Assembly: GCA_964503685.1 (NCBI GenBank)
Contig: CAZDAW010000008.1
Coordinates: forward strand, 1 to 64,000
From: CAZDAW01 sp964503685
GTDB taxonomy: Bacteria; Chloroflexota; Anaerolineae; Anaerolineales; Anaerolineaceae
DNA length: 64,000 nucleotides
Direction of reading: 5' to 3'
A program made the translations under genes and the position numbers. Below are positions 1 to 8,266 of this stretch, one piece after another (position 1 is the first letter of the stretch; every line of letters starts with the position of its first letter). A model generated the notes under the pieces. That model saw only the letters and a list, made by a program, of their open reading frames with translations. It made no database searches and was not told the DNA's origin.

Positions 1-2
1 AC

Positions 3-977
3 CGCGTGGTGCTCACCGGACTGGGAAGCTCCTATACGGCGGCGATGATGGCAGCGCCGCTATTCTATAATCACTGCCCGTGCCCGACTCTGGTAGTGAA
101 CTCAACCGAATCCCCCTACTATGCCGAACGCTGGGTTGACCGGCATTCGCTGGTTGTCGTGGTTTCGCGTTCAGGCGAGCGCGGACAGGTGGTTGACGCC
201 GTCATCGATGCGCAGGAACGCGGCGCGCTGGCAGTCGCCATGACCGGCGTAGCCGATAGCCTCCTGGCCGAAAAATCCAACCTGACTTTATTGACCCGCG
301 AGGGACCTGAAATCACCTTCCCCAAGACAAAAAGCGTGCTCTGCTGCGCCGGTCTGTTCATGCGCCTGGGTCTGGCACTGGCCTCAGAGCAGGATAAAAA
401 AGCCAGGGCGCTGCTCGAAACGCTCAACAGCCTGCCGCCGTTGATCGAAAAAACCATCCAGGTTATCGAACCGGTTCTGTCCAGTTCGACGCCCATCCTG
501 ACTCAATACGATTTGTTGAACGTCGTCGGCACGGCCAGCAATTACGGCGTCTCGCTCGAAGCCGCAGTGAAGATTCAGGAAGCATCCTACATCACCGTGC
601 GCGGCGATTCCACCTCCAGCCTGTTGCACGGCCCGGTCGGCGCGTTGAGCAGCAAATGGCTGGTCATGGCGTTGGTGACGGCCGCCGACCAGGAATTGAG
701 CAGGGAAATGCTCGGCCTGGTCAAGAAGTTTGGGGCATACAGCTTCTGCGTCCAATCACCCGACGTTGATATGGCGCAATACTGCGACAAAGTGATCACC
801 CTTCCGCAGGCCGTAGACCCCATGCTGGCAGCGCTGGTTTATCTGCCAGCAGTTCACCTCACGGCTTATTACATGGCAATCGCCCGGAATATGAACCCTG
901 ATGCGCCCAGTTCGATGCGCGACATTCTGGATGTTATTGTACCGAAGGGACGCGAGGAACCCGAATTACGTTCATGA
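3..977 (+). CDS. SIS-domain sugar-phosphate isomerase (5' partial)
   Basis: The reading frame is open to the window edge, so the true start lies upstream. Two SIS (sugar isomerase) halves are visible. The first begins with GLGSSYTAAM and has a phosphate-binding SRSGERG loop. The second carries NVVGTASNYGVSLEAAVKI and the LLHGPVGAL segment typical of GlmS/AgaS-type isomerase domains. No glutaminase domain is present in what can be seen. The family isomerises or deaminates phosphorylated amino sugars in the cytoplasm. The stop codon overlaps the start of the next gene (ATGA), a sugar kinase, so the pair probably handles one amino sugar such as GlcNAc. Substrate is inferred from context only. 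Confidence 0.8.
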   Translation, partial: RVVLTGLGSSYTAAMMAAPLFYNHCPCPTLVVNSTESPYYAERWVDRHSLVVVVSRSGERGQVVDAVIDAQERGALAVAMTGVADSLLAEKSNLTLLTREGPEITFPKTKSVLCCAGLFMRLGLALASEQDKKARALLETLNSLPPLIEKTIQVIEPVLSSSTPILTQYDLLNVVGTASNYGVSLEAAVKIQEASYITVRGDSTSSLLHGPVGALSSKWLVMALVTAADQELSREMLGLVKKFGAYSFCVQSPDVDMAQYCDKVITLPQAVDPMLAALVYLPAVHLTAYYMAIARNMNPDAPSSMRDILDVIVPKGREEPELRS

Positions 978-1894
978 ACGAATTGATACTCGGCGTTGAC
1001 GGCGGCGGGAGCAAGACCGTTGCTCTTCTGGCTGGCGCTAATGGCCAGGTCATCGGGCGCGGCCAGTCCGGTTCAGCCAATTACCTGTCGGTTGGCCGAA
1101 CAGCCGCCCAGGCCGCCGTCATCGAAGCCATAAAAGCAGCGTATCAAAACGCGGGACTTCCCTTTCAACCTGCTGAGGCATTATGCCTGGGAATGGCCGG
1201 GGTCAATCTGGCCGAAGACCCTGACTGGGCGCGCCATTGGGCGCTCTCTGAAAAACTGAGCCGGCGCGTCATCGTCACCGATGACCTGGAACTGACTCTG
1301 GTCGCCGGGACGCCGCAGGGATGGGGAATCGGCGTCATCTCTGGAACGGGCGCAGTGGTAACCGCAAAGACGGCCGACGGCAGAAAGGGGCGCGCCGGCG
1401 GTTGGGGATATATTCTCGGCGACGAAGGCAGCGGTTACGCCATCGGGATGGACGCCCTGCGCGCTGTCACCCGGGCTGCTGATCTCAACGCCCCGCCGAC
1501 TCTGCTGACAGATTTAATTCTCAAGGAATGGGGATTGGCGGTAGTCGAAGATCTTTTCAAACGGTTATACATCGATGGCGTCAGCCGACGGGAAATTGCC
1601 TGCCTGTCGCGCCAGGTGGCCGAAGCCGCCGCAGGCGGCGATGCGGTTGCCAGGGAAATTCTCGCCGAAACAGGGGAAGCGCTCGGACGATTGGTAACCG
1701 CCGTTGTCCGCCAACTTAAGTTCGAACAGGACATCCCCTGCAGCCTGGTAGGCGGCGTGATTACCAACATTCCTATCGTTTCGGCCACAATGATTGAGAC
1801 GGCCAACAAAAATCAAATCACCCTCAAACCCATCCGCATGGTTGCCGATCTGGCGCAAGGGGCGGTCCGCCTGGCGCGGAATCTTTTGGGTTAA
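974..1894 (+). CDS. BadF/BcrA-type N-acetylglucosamine kinase-like protein
   Basis: A 306-residue ASKHA-fold kinase. The N-terminal phosphate-1 motif is LGVDGGGSKTVALL (about residues 6-19). A second glycine-rich ATP segment, GVISGTGAVV, lies near residue 120, followed by GGWGYILGDEGSGYAIG. This arrangement matches the BadF/BadG/BcrA/BcrD ATPase family that includes eukaryotic GlcNAc kinase and bacterial MurK-like kinases. Length is normal for the family. It overlaps the upstream SIS gene by four bases and is probably co-translated with it. Phosphorylation of GlcNAc, glucosamine or MurNAc is a family-based inference; the sequence alone does not separate these. Confidence 0.8.
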   Translation: MNELILGVDGGGSKTVALLAGANGQVIGRGQSGSANYLSVGRTAAQAAVIEAIKAAYQNAGLPFQPAEALCLGMAGVNLAEDPDWARHWALSEKLSRRVIVTDDLELTLVAGTPQGWGIGVISGTGAVVTAKTADGRKGRAGGWGYILGDEGSGYAIGMDALRAVTRAADLNAPPTLLTDLILKEWGLAVVEDLFKRLYIDGVSRREIACLSRQVAEAAAGGDAVAREILAETGEALGRLVTAVVRQLKFEQDIPCSLVGGVITNIPIVSATMIETANKNQITLKPIRMVADLAQGAVRLARNLLG

Positions 1895-1899
1895 ATAAT

Positions 1900-1946
1900 T
1901 TACCGCTCACCTGACAAATCGATGAATCGAGCAGAGTGAGCGGTAA
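1900..1946. terminator. Hairpin between convergent genes
   Basis: An 11-bp perfect stem (TTACCGCTCAC at 1900-1910 with its complement at 1936-1946) separates the convergent kinase and ribokinase genes. The position suggests a shared terminator. Only AT-rich flanks and no clean U-run follow it, so activity is uncertain. Confidence 0.5.
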
Positions 1947-1962
1947 CAATAAAAGTTTAAAT

Positions 1963-2889
1963 CTACTCGTTCTTACCAGCCAAAATTGCCTCTACTTCGG
2001 CGCGAGTCGGCAACGACGATTGCGCTCCCATTCGGGTGGTTGCAATCGCTCCCGCCGCGCTGGCAAAACGCACCTTAGCCGGCAGGTTTAAGGAAGAATC
2101 CAATAGCGAAACAGCCAGCCCGCCGATAAAAGCATCTCCGGCAGCGGTCGTATCGATCACTTTTACAGGAAATGAAGGAACATGATATTCCCCGGTCGGA
2201 GCGCCGATGACTGAACCCTGGGCGCCTAAGGTAAGCACCACATGTCTTGCGCCTCGTTGTATCAATATCTGCGCCGCACGTCTGGCCGATTCCACATCAC
2301 TCACATCCTGACCGGAAAGCGTTGAGGCTTCATGTTCATTGACCACCAGGTAATCTATTAGCGGCATCCATTCAGAATCAATCGGGTATGCCGGAGCGGC
2401 GTTCACAATAACCGAAATATTCCAACGGCGAGCTTGGCGAACCACCGCTTCTACCACCGGCATCGGCACTTCAAATTGAACAACCAGCATGCGCGCCTGC
2501 CGGATGAGGTTTTCGGCAGCCTGGATATCTGCCGGACAGGTTTGATGATTGGCGCCCGGTATCACAATAATCCGATTTTCGCCGCTGTCTTCCACGACAA
2601 TTAAAGCCACACCGGTCGGCGCGAATGTGTCAATCTGAATCGGGGTGATATCCACCTGATTATCAGCCAGATTTTTACACAGCGCCTTTCCAAAGCCATC
2701 CTGACCCACCCGTCCGATCATGGAGACGCTTCCACCCAATCGAGCAATGGCCAGGGCCTGGTTGGCGCCCTTGCCGCCCGGAATCGTGTGAAATTCCTTG
2801 CCATGCAAAGTCTCGCCGGCGCCCGGCATTAAGGCAGTTCTTACCACCATATCCATATTCAAACTACCGACAACAACAATATCGCTCAT
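1963..2889 (-). CDS. rbsK: Ribokinase (PfkB family)
   Basis: A 308-residue PfkB-family sugar kinase. It would phosphorylate D-ribose to ribose 5-phosphate for the pentose phosphate pathway or nucleotide synthesis. Visible signatures are the substrate-binding GGKGANQALAIARLGG near residues 38-53 and the catalytic/anion-hole DTTAAGDAFIGG near residue 246, where the usual GAGD is AAGD with the catalytic Asp kept. Length is typical of RbsK. It is the last gene of the lacI-rbsD-ABC-ARH operon, six bases after the preceding hydrolase stop. An rbsD gene in the same operon strongly supports ribose rather than another sugar. Related deoxyribokinases or nucleoside kinases remain possible. Confidence 0.87.
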   Translation of the reverse strand: MSDIVVVGSLNMDMVVRTALMPGAGETLHGKEFHTIPGGKGANQALAIARLGGSVSMIGRVGQDGFGKALCKNLADNQVDITPIQIDTFAPTGVALIVVEDSGENRIIVIPGANHQTCPADIQAAENLIRQARMLVVQFEVPMPVVEAVVRQARRWNISVIVNAAPAYPIDSEWMPLIDYLVVNEHEASTLSGQDVSDVESARRAAQILIQRGARHVVLTLGAQGSVIGAPTGEYHVPSFPVKVIDTTAAGDAFIGGLAVSLLDSSLNLPAKVRFASAAGAIATTRMGAQSSLPTRAEVEAILAGKNE

Positions 2890-2895
2890 ACAGGG

Positions 2896-4221
2896 TCAGC
2901 CATTTCCAACTCGGATTGTTTGCCCACTCTGCCAGGATCGCAACGCCAGGTCAGAAATGCGCGTGTTATCAAAACCGATCACTGCGCTATGGAGGATATC
3001 GTTCAATTGGCCGGTCCAAGACGCCGGCAATGCTCTGGCGCCTTTCCATGCCCCGATGATTGAGCCTACCGTCGCCCCGTTGCAATCAGTATCCCAACCG
3101 CTCATCACGGAAATCGCAATACTCCTGGCCAAATCGCCCCCGCCGTACAACAGCGACAACAAAACGACGGCTGCGTTATTAATCGTGTGCGCCCAAAAAT
3201 ATTTGCCGTAAGCCAGGTTGATTTTATCCCAGGCGGTTTGCCAGTCAGGGATTTCTCTACTCCATTGCACCACTTGATTCACCATTTCACTGAAACGGCA
3301 GTGGACAGGTATCTGATCGAGGCCGATCCGAATCATTTCGTGCAGATCATCGGTCAAAAAAGCGGCTGAAATGACGGCAGCAATGAACATCTCGCCGTAA
3401 ATCCCGTTTTTAACATGGCTGACCGCCGCATCGCGGTAAGCCAGTTCAGCGGCGATCTCAGGATAGCCCGCTGCAGCATAAGCAAAGCCGTCGGCGCGGA
3501 TTTGCGCTCCGATCCACTCGCGGAAGGGATTACGGAAAGAAGCGGATTGCGGCGCCGGCATATCATTGCATAAATTACGGTAAGCAACCCGTTCGGCAGT
3601 AAAGACCATGTTGTAAGGCAGGGTGTCGAGCCAAGTTTCAGCCACGTCCGCAGAGGTGAAATTCGGGCCAAACTTTTCCAGGATGTGCAGACCAAGGATC
3701 GTGTAATCGGTATCATCATCGCGCGACATATAGGTGATTCGGCCACGCACGGTATCAACGTAGCTTGGGTGTAGCTCGACGCCCTCGGGGAGAGGTTCGA
3801 TCAATGGAATATAATCATCGAGCGGGTATGCATTCGCTGCCTTAAGATAAGTCTCTATCTGAGCGCGGGTTAAGCCTTCCACTGGTTTACCCAGGGTGCA
3901 ACCCACACAACGACCCAGCCAAGCGCCCAGAATGCGATCTTTCAAGGCTTCAGAGGATAACGACAGGGGAGGAAGTGCAGTTCGCTTTGCCGGGCGGGCT
4001 TGGCGGATACCCTCCAGATCAGACGGCTCGGAATAGGGAAAACCGGGGAGCGCCTTCAATGCGCTGAGCTGGTCGTATAAAGCTAACATCTCAGAAGGCG
4101 AGGAGTCGTCGTTCAGCGAAGCGACTTGGCTTCGGAATGCACTAACATCACAGCCTTCTTCTTCGCGCTGCATCAATTCAATCGATAAAAGAAAAGGGAG
4201 CTTCATCCAATAAACTGTCAT
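2896..4221 (-). CDS. ADP-ribosylglycohydrolase-family protein (ARH 1)
   Basis: A 441-residue cytoplasmic protein with no signal peptide. After about 90 residues of family-unrelated N-terminus, the ARH/DraG fold begins with RILGAWLGRCVGCTLGKPVEG. It continues with the metal-binding SRDDDTDYT and ends with the second metal motif GWDTDCNGATVGSIIGAWKGA. The ARH family hydrolyses ADP-ribose linkages, but many operon-encoded members act on unknown glycosides. The second motif has DTDCN where DraG and ARH1/3 have DTDT, a variant shared with the neighbouring paralogue. AAGGAG lies eight bases before the chosen ATG. Location between ABC permeases and ribokinase suggests release of ribose from an imported conjugate; this is inference. 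Confidence 0.75.
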   Translation of the reverse strand: MTVYWMKLPFLLSIELMQREEEGCDVSAFRSQVASLNDDSSPSEMLALYDQLSALKALPGFPYSEPSDLEGIRQARPAKRTALPPLSLSSEALKDRILGAWLGRCVGCTLGKPVEGLTRAQIETYLKAANAYPLDDYIPLIEPLPEGVELHPSYVDTVRGRITYMSRDDDTDYTILGLHILEKFGPNFTSADVAETWLDTLPYNMVFTAERVAYRNLCNDMPAPQSASFRNPFREWIGAQIRADGFAYAAAGYPEIAAELAYRDAAVSHVKNGIYGEMFIAAVISAAFLTDDLHEMIRIGLDQIPVHCRFSEMVNQVVQWSREIPDWQTAWDKINLAYGKYFWAHTINNAAVVLLSLLYGGGDLARSIAISVMSGWDTDCNGATVGSIIGAWKGARALPASWTGQLNDILHSAVIGFDNTRISDLALRSWQSGQTIRVGNG

Positions 4222-4249
4222 CGTGTTTTCTCCTTGATAACATAATCTT

Positions 4250-6373
4250 TTATGAACCCACAGGGGTTACAACAACCTCATCACAGGTGATCCGGCCTTC
4301 TTCCACAATCAGCGCCATCCCGCCATCCAACAGCGGCGAACTGGCATCTTCAAGGTCAAAAAACAGAACGCCATCGATCCAGCCGCGCAGATTCGCGCCG
4401 TTGACCTCCAACTGGAGGTTGACCGTACTGTCCCATTCAAACAAACAAGCCTTCTCAGCCAGCACCTGTTTGCCATCCAGCCTTTTCACCAGGCGAGCCT
4501 TATGATCTGCACAGATCAATAAAGCATAATACCGTTCCAATCCCTGAACCCGGGCGGCAATACCCGTGGAAACAATCAGGTGCGGAACAACAGGCGCTTT
4601 CACGGTGTAATTATGCCAATCGCGGCTGCCCTGCGAGATCAACCCGGTTCCACGATTCTGCACCAGCCGGTAAGGTTCAGGCCAACGCTCATCATACAAA
4701 TCAAGCGCGTTAACCCAAGCCTTTCGCCACATACTTCCACCTTCAAGTGGACGAGTGAAGCGCACCTCTGGCTCACTGTCCCAGGTAAGGTAATCGAGAT
4801 AGATCACACCGCTGGAGCGTTTTTCACTGGCAATCTCCACGCCGACTTCAGCAACTGGCTGCCCGCCCAGATCGGGTATGTGCCAGGTCAGTTCACAACT
4901 AGCGCCTGGCTGAAGGATGACCATTTCGCCGCGCAACAGCGCCAGGCAATCATCTGCCCCATAATAGCGGATATACAAACCGACCCGCTCAGGCTGCATA
5001 TTATCGCGTCCGGCAATAAGCCGGGCGCGAACCTGCTGACCCGGATAAAGCGTGGGCGAAGCCAGCAATTCGTAATGCAGTTTCATACGAGCGTAATGCG
5101 GGGGTATAAAGGTCTCGGTACCCGCACGGGCTTCCTTCCCTCTGGCGATGTTGTGATAATGCAGCGCCAATCCACGGCGATTCTCTTCGCCTTCGAGGAT
5201 TGCATTCTCCAGACAAAGGGTACCTCTGCAGGCAATACTATCCTCTTCATGGAAACCCTGGAGTGAACCGGGCAGACTGAAATGAAAACGCGCCCCTCCC
5301 TTCGGAACTGTCGGTTCCAACCCTGCCAGGGCGCGGCCGATATTAATCACCTGATAAGCCTGCGTCAACGCGTCGTTGATGCAATTGCCGCCATCGGCAG
5401 TGGAAAGATATACCCTGTCTGCTACCGGGCCGCGCCAATCAGGGCCGGTTTCAAGCCCAGCCAGCCCGTTTTTGATACCCATCACGCACCCCACATTGCC
5501 CGAATTGCAATCTGTATCCCAGCCGCACGTATTGACGATCATCATCGTTTTTTGAAAATCATCATCGCCGGCCAGCAAAGACAGAATGACAAGGGCATGG
5601 TTAGGTACGATATGACAATTGCCGCCGTATTTATCGTAACCATACTTGTCTTCAATCCGCTGGCGGGTCTTCTGCCAGTCAACATCTCTGGCGCGCCACT
5701 CGCGAATATCAGCGATCTCACGGTAGATAACACTGTCTTTGGGAATAAAACTCACAGCAATATCAATCAACCTGTTGATATCATTCTCAACAAAGGCTTG
5801 AGCCTCTATCGCAGCTAATACCTGAGCACCGTAAATCGCCTCGCCGTCATGACTGACGCTGGCAGCTCGGCGAGCCAGATCGGCCGCCTGCTCTGGATCA
5901 CCCGGCGAGACCATCGCCCAACCGTCGATAAAGATCTGCGCGCCGATTTGTTCAGCGACGACTTTCGTATTCAGAGCAATCGAACCACTCTGAGGAGCCT
6001 GAACACCGTTCTTCAATCTCAGATAGGCTGTATGTTCGGTTGAATTGCCTGCACCGCCCCACCATAGGATAGTCCGATTTTCGATCAGGTAATTCAACCA
6101 AGTTTGCCCAATTTGAGCAGGTGTGAGATCAAGTGTATTACCATAATCGGGCAGGGCGCGTAAAAAGGTAAAAGTGCCGGCAATATCATCGTCGGTAACG
6201 ATTAACGGAACGTTCAACCGTTCATGGACGTAATATTCAATCTCGCCCAATTCCCTCATGATTTTTTGATACGTCCACCCCTCAAACGGTCGTCCCAAGT
6301 ACACGCCAATAATCTTGCCCAAAACACCGGCATACACTTTTTCTTCATAATTGTCAGGAAGCGTCTTCATCAT
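4250..6373 (-). CDS. ADP-ribosylglycohydrolase-family protein with C-terminal beta domains (ARH 2)
   Basis: A 707-residue protein. Residues 1-350 form an ARH fold: KVYAGVLGKIIGVYLGRPFEG at the start, VTDDDIAGTFTF as the first metal motif, and GWDTDCNSGNVGCVMG as the second. Residues about 360-707 are a predicted beta-rich extension with two segments, the last resembling a LamG/concanavalin-like jelly roll (NLQLEVNGANLRGWIDGVLFFD). No signal peptide is visible, so it probably acts inside the cell on an imported substrate. It lies ten bases after the permease gene. Two adjacent ATGs (6373 and 6370) could start it. Having two ARH paralogues in tandem implies either sequential cleavages or two substrates. 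Function beyond fold is unknown. Confidence 0.72.
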   Translation of the reverse strand: MMKTLPDNYEEKVYAGVLGKIIGVYLGRPFEGWTYQKIMRELGEIEYYVHERLNVPLIVTDDDIAGTFTFLRALPDYGNTLDLTPAQIGQTWLNYLIENRTILWWGGAGNSTEHTAYLRLKNGVQAPQSGSIALNTKVVAEQIGAQIFIDGWAMVSPGDPEQAADLARRAASVSHDGEAIYGAQVLAAIEAQAFVENDINRLIDIAVSFIPKDSVIYREIADIREWRARDVDWQKTRQRIEDKYGYDKYGGNCHIVPNHALVILSLLAGDDDFQKTMMIVNTCGWDTDCNSGNVGCVMGIKNGLAGLETGPDWRGPVADRVYLSTADGGNCINDALTQAYQVINIGRALAGLEPTVPKGGARFHFSLPGSLQGFHEEDSIACRGTLCLENAILEGEENRRGLALHYHNIARGKEARAGTETFIPPHYARMKLHYELLASPTLYPGQQVRARLIAGRDNMQPERVGLYIRYYGADDCLALLRGEMVILQPGASCELTWHIPDLGGQPVAEVGVEIASEKRSSGVIYLDYLTWDSEPEVRFTRPLEGGSMWRKAWVNALDLYDERWPEPYRLVQNRGTGLISQGSRDWHNYTVKAPVVPHLIVSTGIAARVQGLERYYALLICADHKARLVKRLDGKQVLAEKACLFEWDSTVNLQLEVNGANLRGWIDGVLFFDLEDASSPLLDGGMALIVEEGRITCDEVVVTPVGS

Positions 6374-6383
6374 ATTCTCAATC

Positions 6384-7235
6384 CTATCCTTTTAGCCCGC
6401 CTTGTGTCAAACCTTCGATAAACCTGCGTTGAAGGAGGAGGAATATCATCACCAGAGGAAGGATCATCATCACAGCACCGGCGCTGGTCAGCCCCCAATC
6501 GCGTCCGTAAGCGGTCGAGAAGTTGTAATAACTGGTCACCACAGTAAACAATTCCTGTTTGGTGAGGAAAACCGTTGCCAACAGGAACTCATTCCAGACA
6601 TTCAAACCGACCACCAGTCCCACCGTCAAAAAAGAAGGCCAGGATAGCGGAACCACCACCCGAGAAAAGACATCCAGCTCGCTGGCGCCATCCACCCGGG
6701 CCGCATCTTCAAAATCGCTGGGAATTTGCACCATATAGGAGCGGAGGAGGAAAATCGCAAAGGGGGCATTCGTAGCAATATAGATGATAATCAGACCGAA
6801 CAGGTTGTTGACCAACCCCAACTTACGCCACAAAAAAAACAGCGGCACCAGGAACAATTGAACGGGCAAACTGGAAGATACCAGCATGTACATCGTCAAC
6901 GCGCCGGCGCCGGGCATATTGAGTTTGGCAATACTATAAGCAGCCATACCGCCCAGCAACAGGACGCCAGCAACCGTTCCAGCGACCAGAATGAGCGTAT
7001 TGGGTACAGTCGTGCTGAATTTTCCAACCGTCCAAGCGCGCGAGTAATTCTCCAGAACAATTTCTTCAGGGAAACCGATCAGGTTGCGTCCGGCATCTGC
7101 CGGAGATTTGAGGGAATTAAAAACAAGAATCACCAGAGGGCCGATGGCAAAAATAACCAGACAGAGGATAATCACATAATTTGGCGCTAAACTGTTGAGA
7201 CGTTTCGAGGGGGATTTTCTTTTCATATTTCCCAT
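6384..7235 (-). CDS. Carbohydrate ABC transporter permease, MalG type (CUT1)
   Basis: A 283-residue inner-membrane permease with six predicted transmembrane helices; the first is VIILCLVIFAIGPLVILVF. The EAA loop that contacts the ATPase reads EDAARVDGASELDVFSRVVVPLSWP. It ends in the family-typical GLTQGGLKG. It pairs with the MalF-like permease just upstream (13-base overlap) and the sugar-binding lipoprotein beyond. No ATPase gene is in the operon, which is common for CUT1 systems that share an MsmK/UgpC-type ATPase encoded elsewhere. The context of rbsD and rbsK suggests a ribose-containing substrate. Confidence 0.88.
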   Translation of the reverse strand: MGNMKRKSPSKRLNSLAPNYVIILCLVIFAIGPLVILVFNSLKSPADAGRNLIGFPEEIVLENYSRAWTVGKFSTTVPNTLILVAGTVAGVLLLGGMAAYSIAKLNMPGAGALTMYMLVSSSLPVQLFLVPLFFLWRKLGLVNNLFGLIIIYIATNAPFAIFLLRSYMVQIPSDFEDAARVDGASELDVFSRVVVPLSWPSFLTVGLVVGLNVWNEFLLATVFLTKQELFTVVTSYYNFSTAYGRDWGLTSAGAVMMILPLVMIFLLLQRRFIEGLTQGGLKG

Positions 7236-8152
7236 CCTCGCTTCTTGAGAATCTGGTATATCGTGATGATAATGCCGGCAAAGAAGCTCATGGTCAAGCC
7301 TATCGCGGCTGCATAACCGGCGTTGAAACGCTGAAAGGCATTCTTGAATACCAGAACACTAAGCAGTTCCGAAGAACCCGCCGGGCCGCCCTGGGTGGTG
7401 ATCCAGACATAATCAAAAGCCAGGAAAGACCAGATGCCAGTCATCAGCAACATAAAAATCAGAGTCGGGCGAATACCCGGAAGGGTTACATGGCAAAACT
7501 CGTCCCAGGCATTTGCGCCGTCGATTTTTGCAGCATCATACAACTCCATCGGGACACTCTGCATGGCCGTCAGGAACAATACCATCAAGAAACCCCACCA
7601 ATGCCAGTTATCGACAAACGCCGCCGACAGAAGCGATGTATCCATTCGGCCAAAATAGGCAATATTTAAGAATGGCATACCCAATTTGGCTGCCAGACCG
7701 CCCAGGCCGGTATTCAAATGCAACAAATCTTTCCAGATGCTGGCAACAATGACGCTGGGCAGAATATAAGGGACAAACAAAATCGCCCTGAAGAAAAGGC
7801 CGCCCCTTTTTAAAGGCGCCAGTACACTGGAAGCCAACAGGGCGAGGGCAATTGGAATGGTCAGGAAGAAGATGAGCCAGATTAGATTGTTCTGAAAAGC
7901 GTGATGATATTGCTTATCGGTCAAAATTTTCAGATAATTCTGCAAGCCAATGAATTTTGCCGCCCCGACGCCGTTCCATTCGGTAAGCGAGTAATACACC
8001 GAACCGATAGACGGGCCAAGCACGACAATCAAATTGACAATCAGGATAGGCATGACGAACAGTACCGGTACGATTTTCTTGCGGAAGAAGCGCTTGCGGC
8101 GAAGGCATGCCTGGAAAGCAGCAAGCTCTTTATTTTGAATTGCTTGTGTCAT
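7223..8152 (-). CDS. Carbohydrate ABC transporter permease, MalF type (CUT1)
   Basis: A 309-residue permease beginning MTQAIQNKELAAF. This start is chosen because GGGAG lies five bases before it, while the longer open frame (to 8248) has no ribosome site and runs into an intergenic hairpin. It has six predicted membrane helices and the EAA motif YDAAKIDGANAWDEFCHVTLPGIRP. It forms a heterodimeric channel with the MalG-like neighbour, which it overlaps by 13 bases. The gene follows the binding-protein gene after a strong intercistronic hairpin. Confidence 0.88.
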   Translation of the reverse strand: MTQAIQNKELAAFQACLRRKRFFRKKIVPVLFVMPILIVNLIVVLGPSIGSVYYSLTEWNGVGAAKFIGLQNYLKILTDKQYHHAFQNNLIWLIFFLTIPIALALLASSVLAPLKRGGLFFRAILFVPYILPSVIVASIWKDLLHLNTGLGGLAAKLGMPFLNIAYFGRMDTSLLSAAFVDNWHWWGFLMVLFLTAMQSVPMELYDAAKIDGANAWDEFCHVTLPGIRPTLIFMLLMTGIWSFLAFDYVWITTQGGPAGSSELLSVLVFKNAFQRFNAGYAAAIGLTMSFFAGIIITIYQILKKRGWEI

Positions 8153-8174
8153 ATTTGCTCCCACGGTTACGGAT

Positions 8175-8204
8175 GGTGGTGTGTACTTTTCAATACACAC
8201 CACC
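8175..8204 (-). promoter_or_regulatory. Intercistronic hairpin between binding protein and permease genes
   Basis: An 11-bp perfect stem (GGTGGTGTGTA, 8175-8185, with its complement at 8194-8204) and an 8-base loop sit between the lipoprotein stop and the permease start. There is no U-run, so it is not a standard terminator. Similar hairpins in maltose-type operons protect the binding-protein mRNA 3' end and raise its level over the permeases. That role is inferred here. Confidence 0.6.
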
Positions 8205-8266
8205 GTTCTGCTAAAATCGCAGGCTGATGCGCCGTATCCAGGCAGCACATCAGCCCTTCATCAGCA

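Noticed and set aside
4580..5266. A 228-codon frame antisense to the second ARH gene
   Set aside because: Overlaps a well-supported coding region and has no family resemblance or ribosome site.
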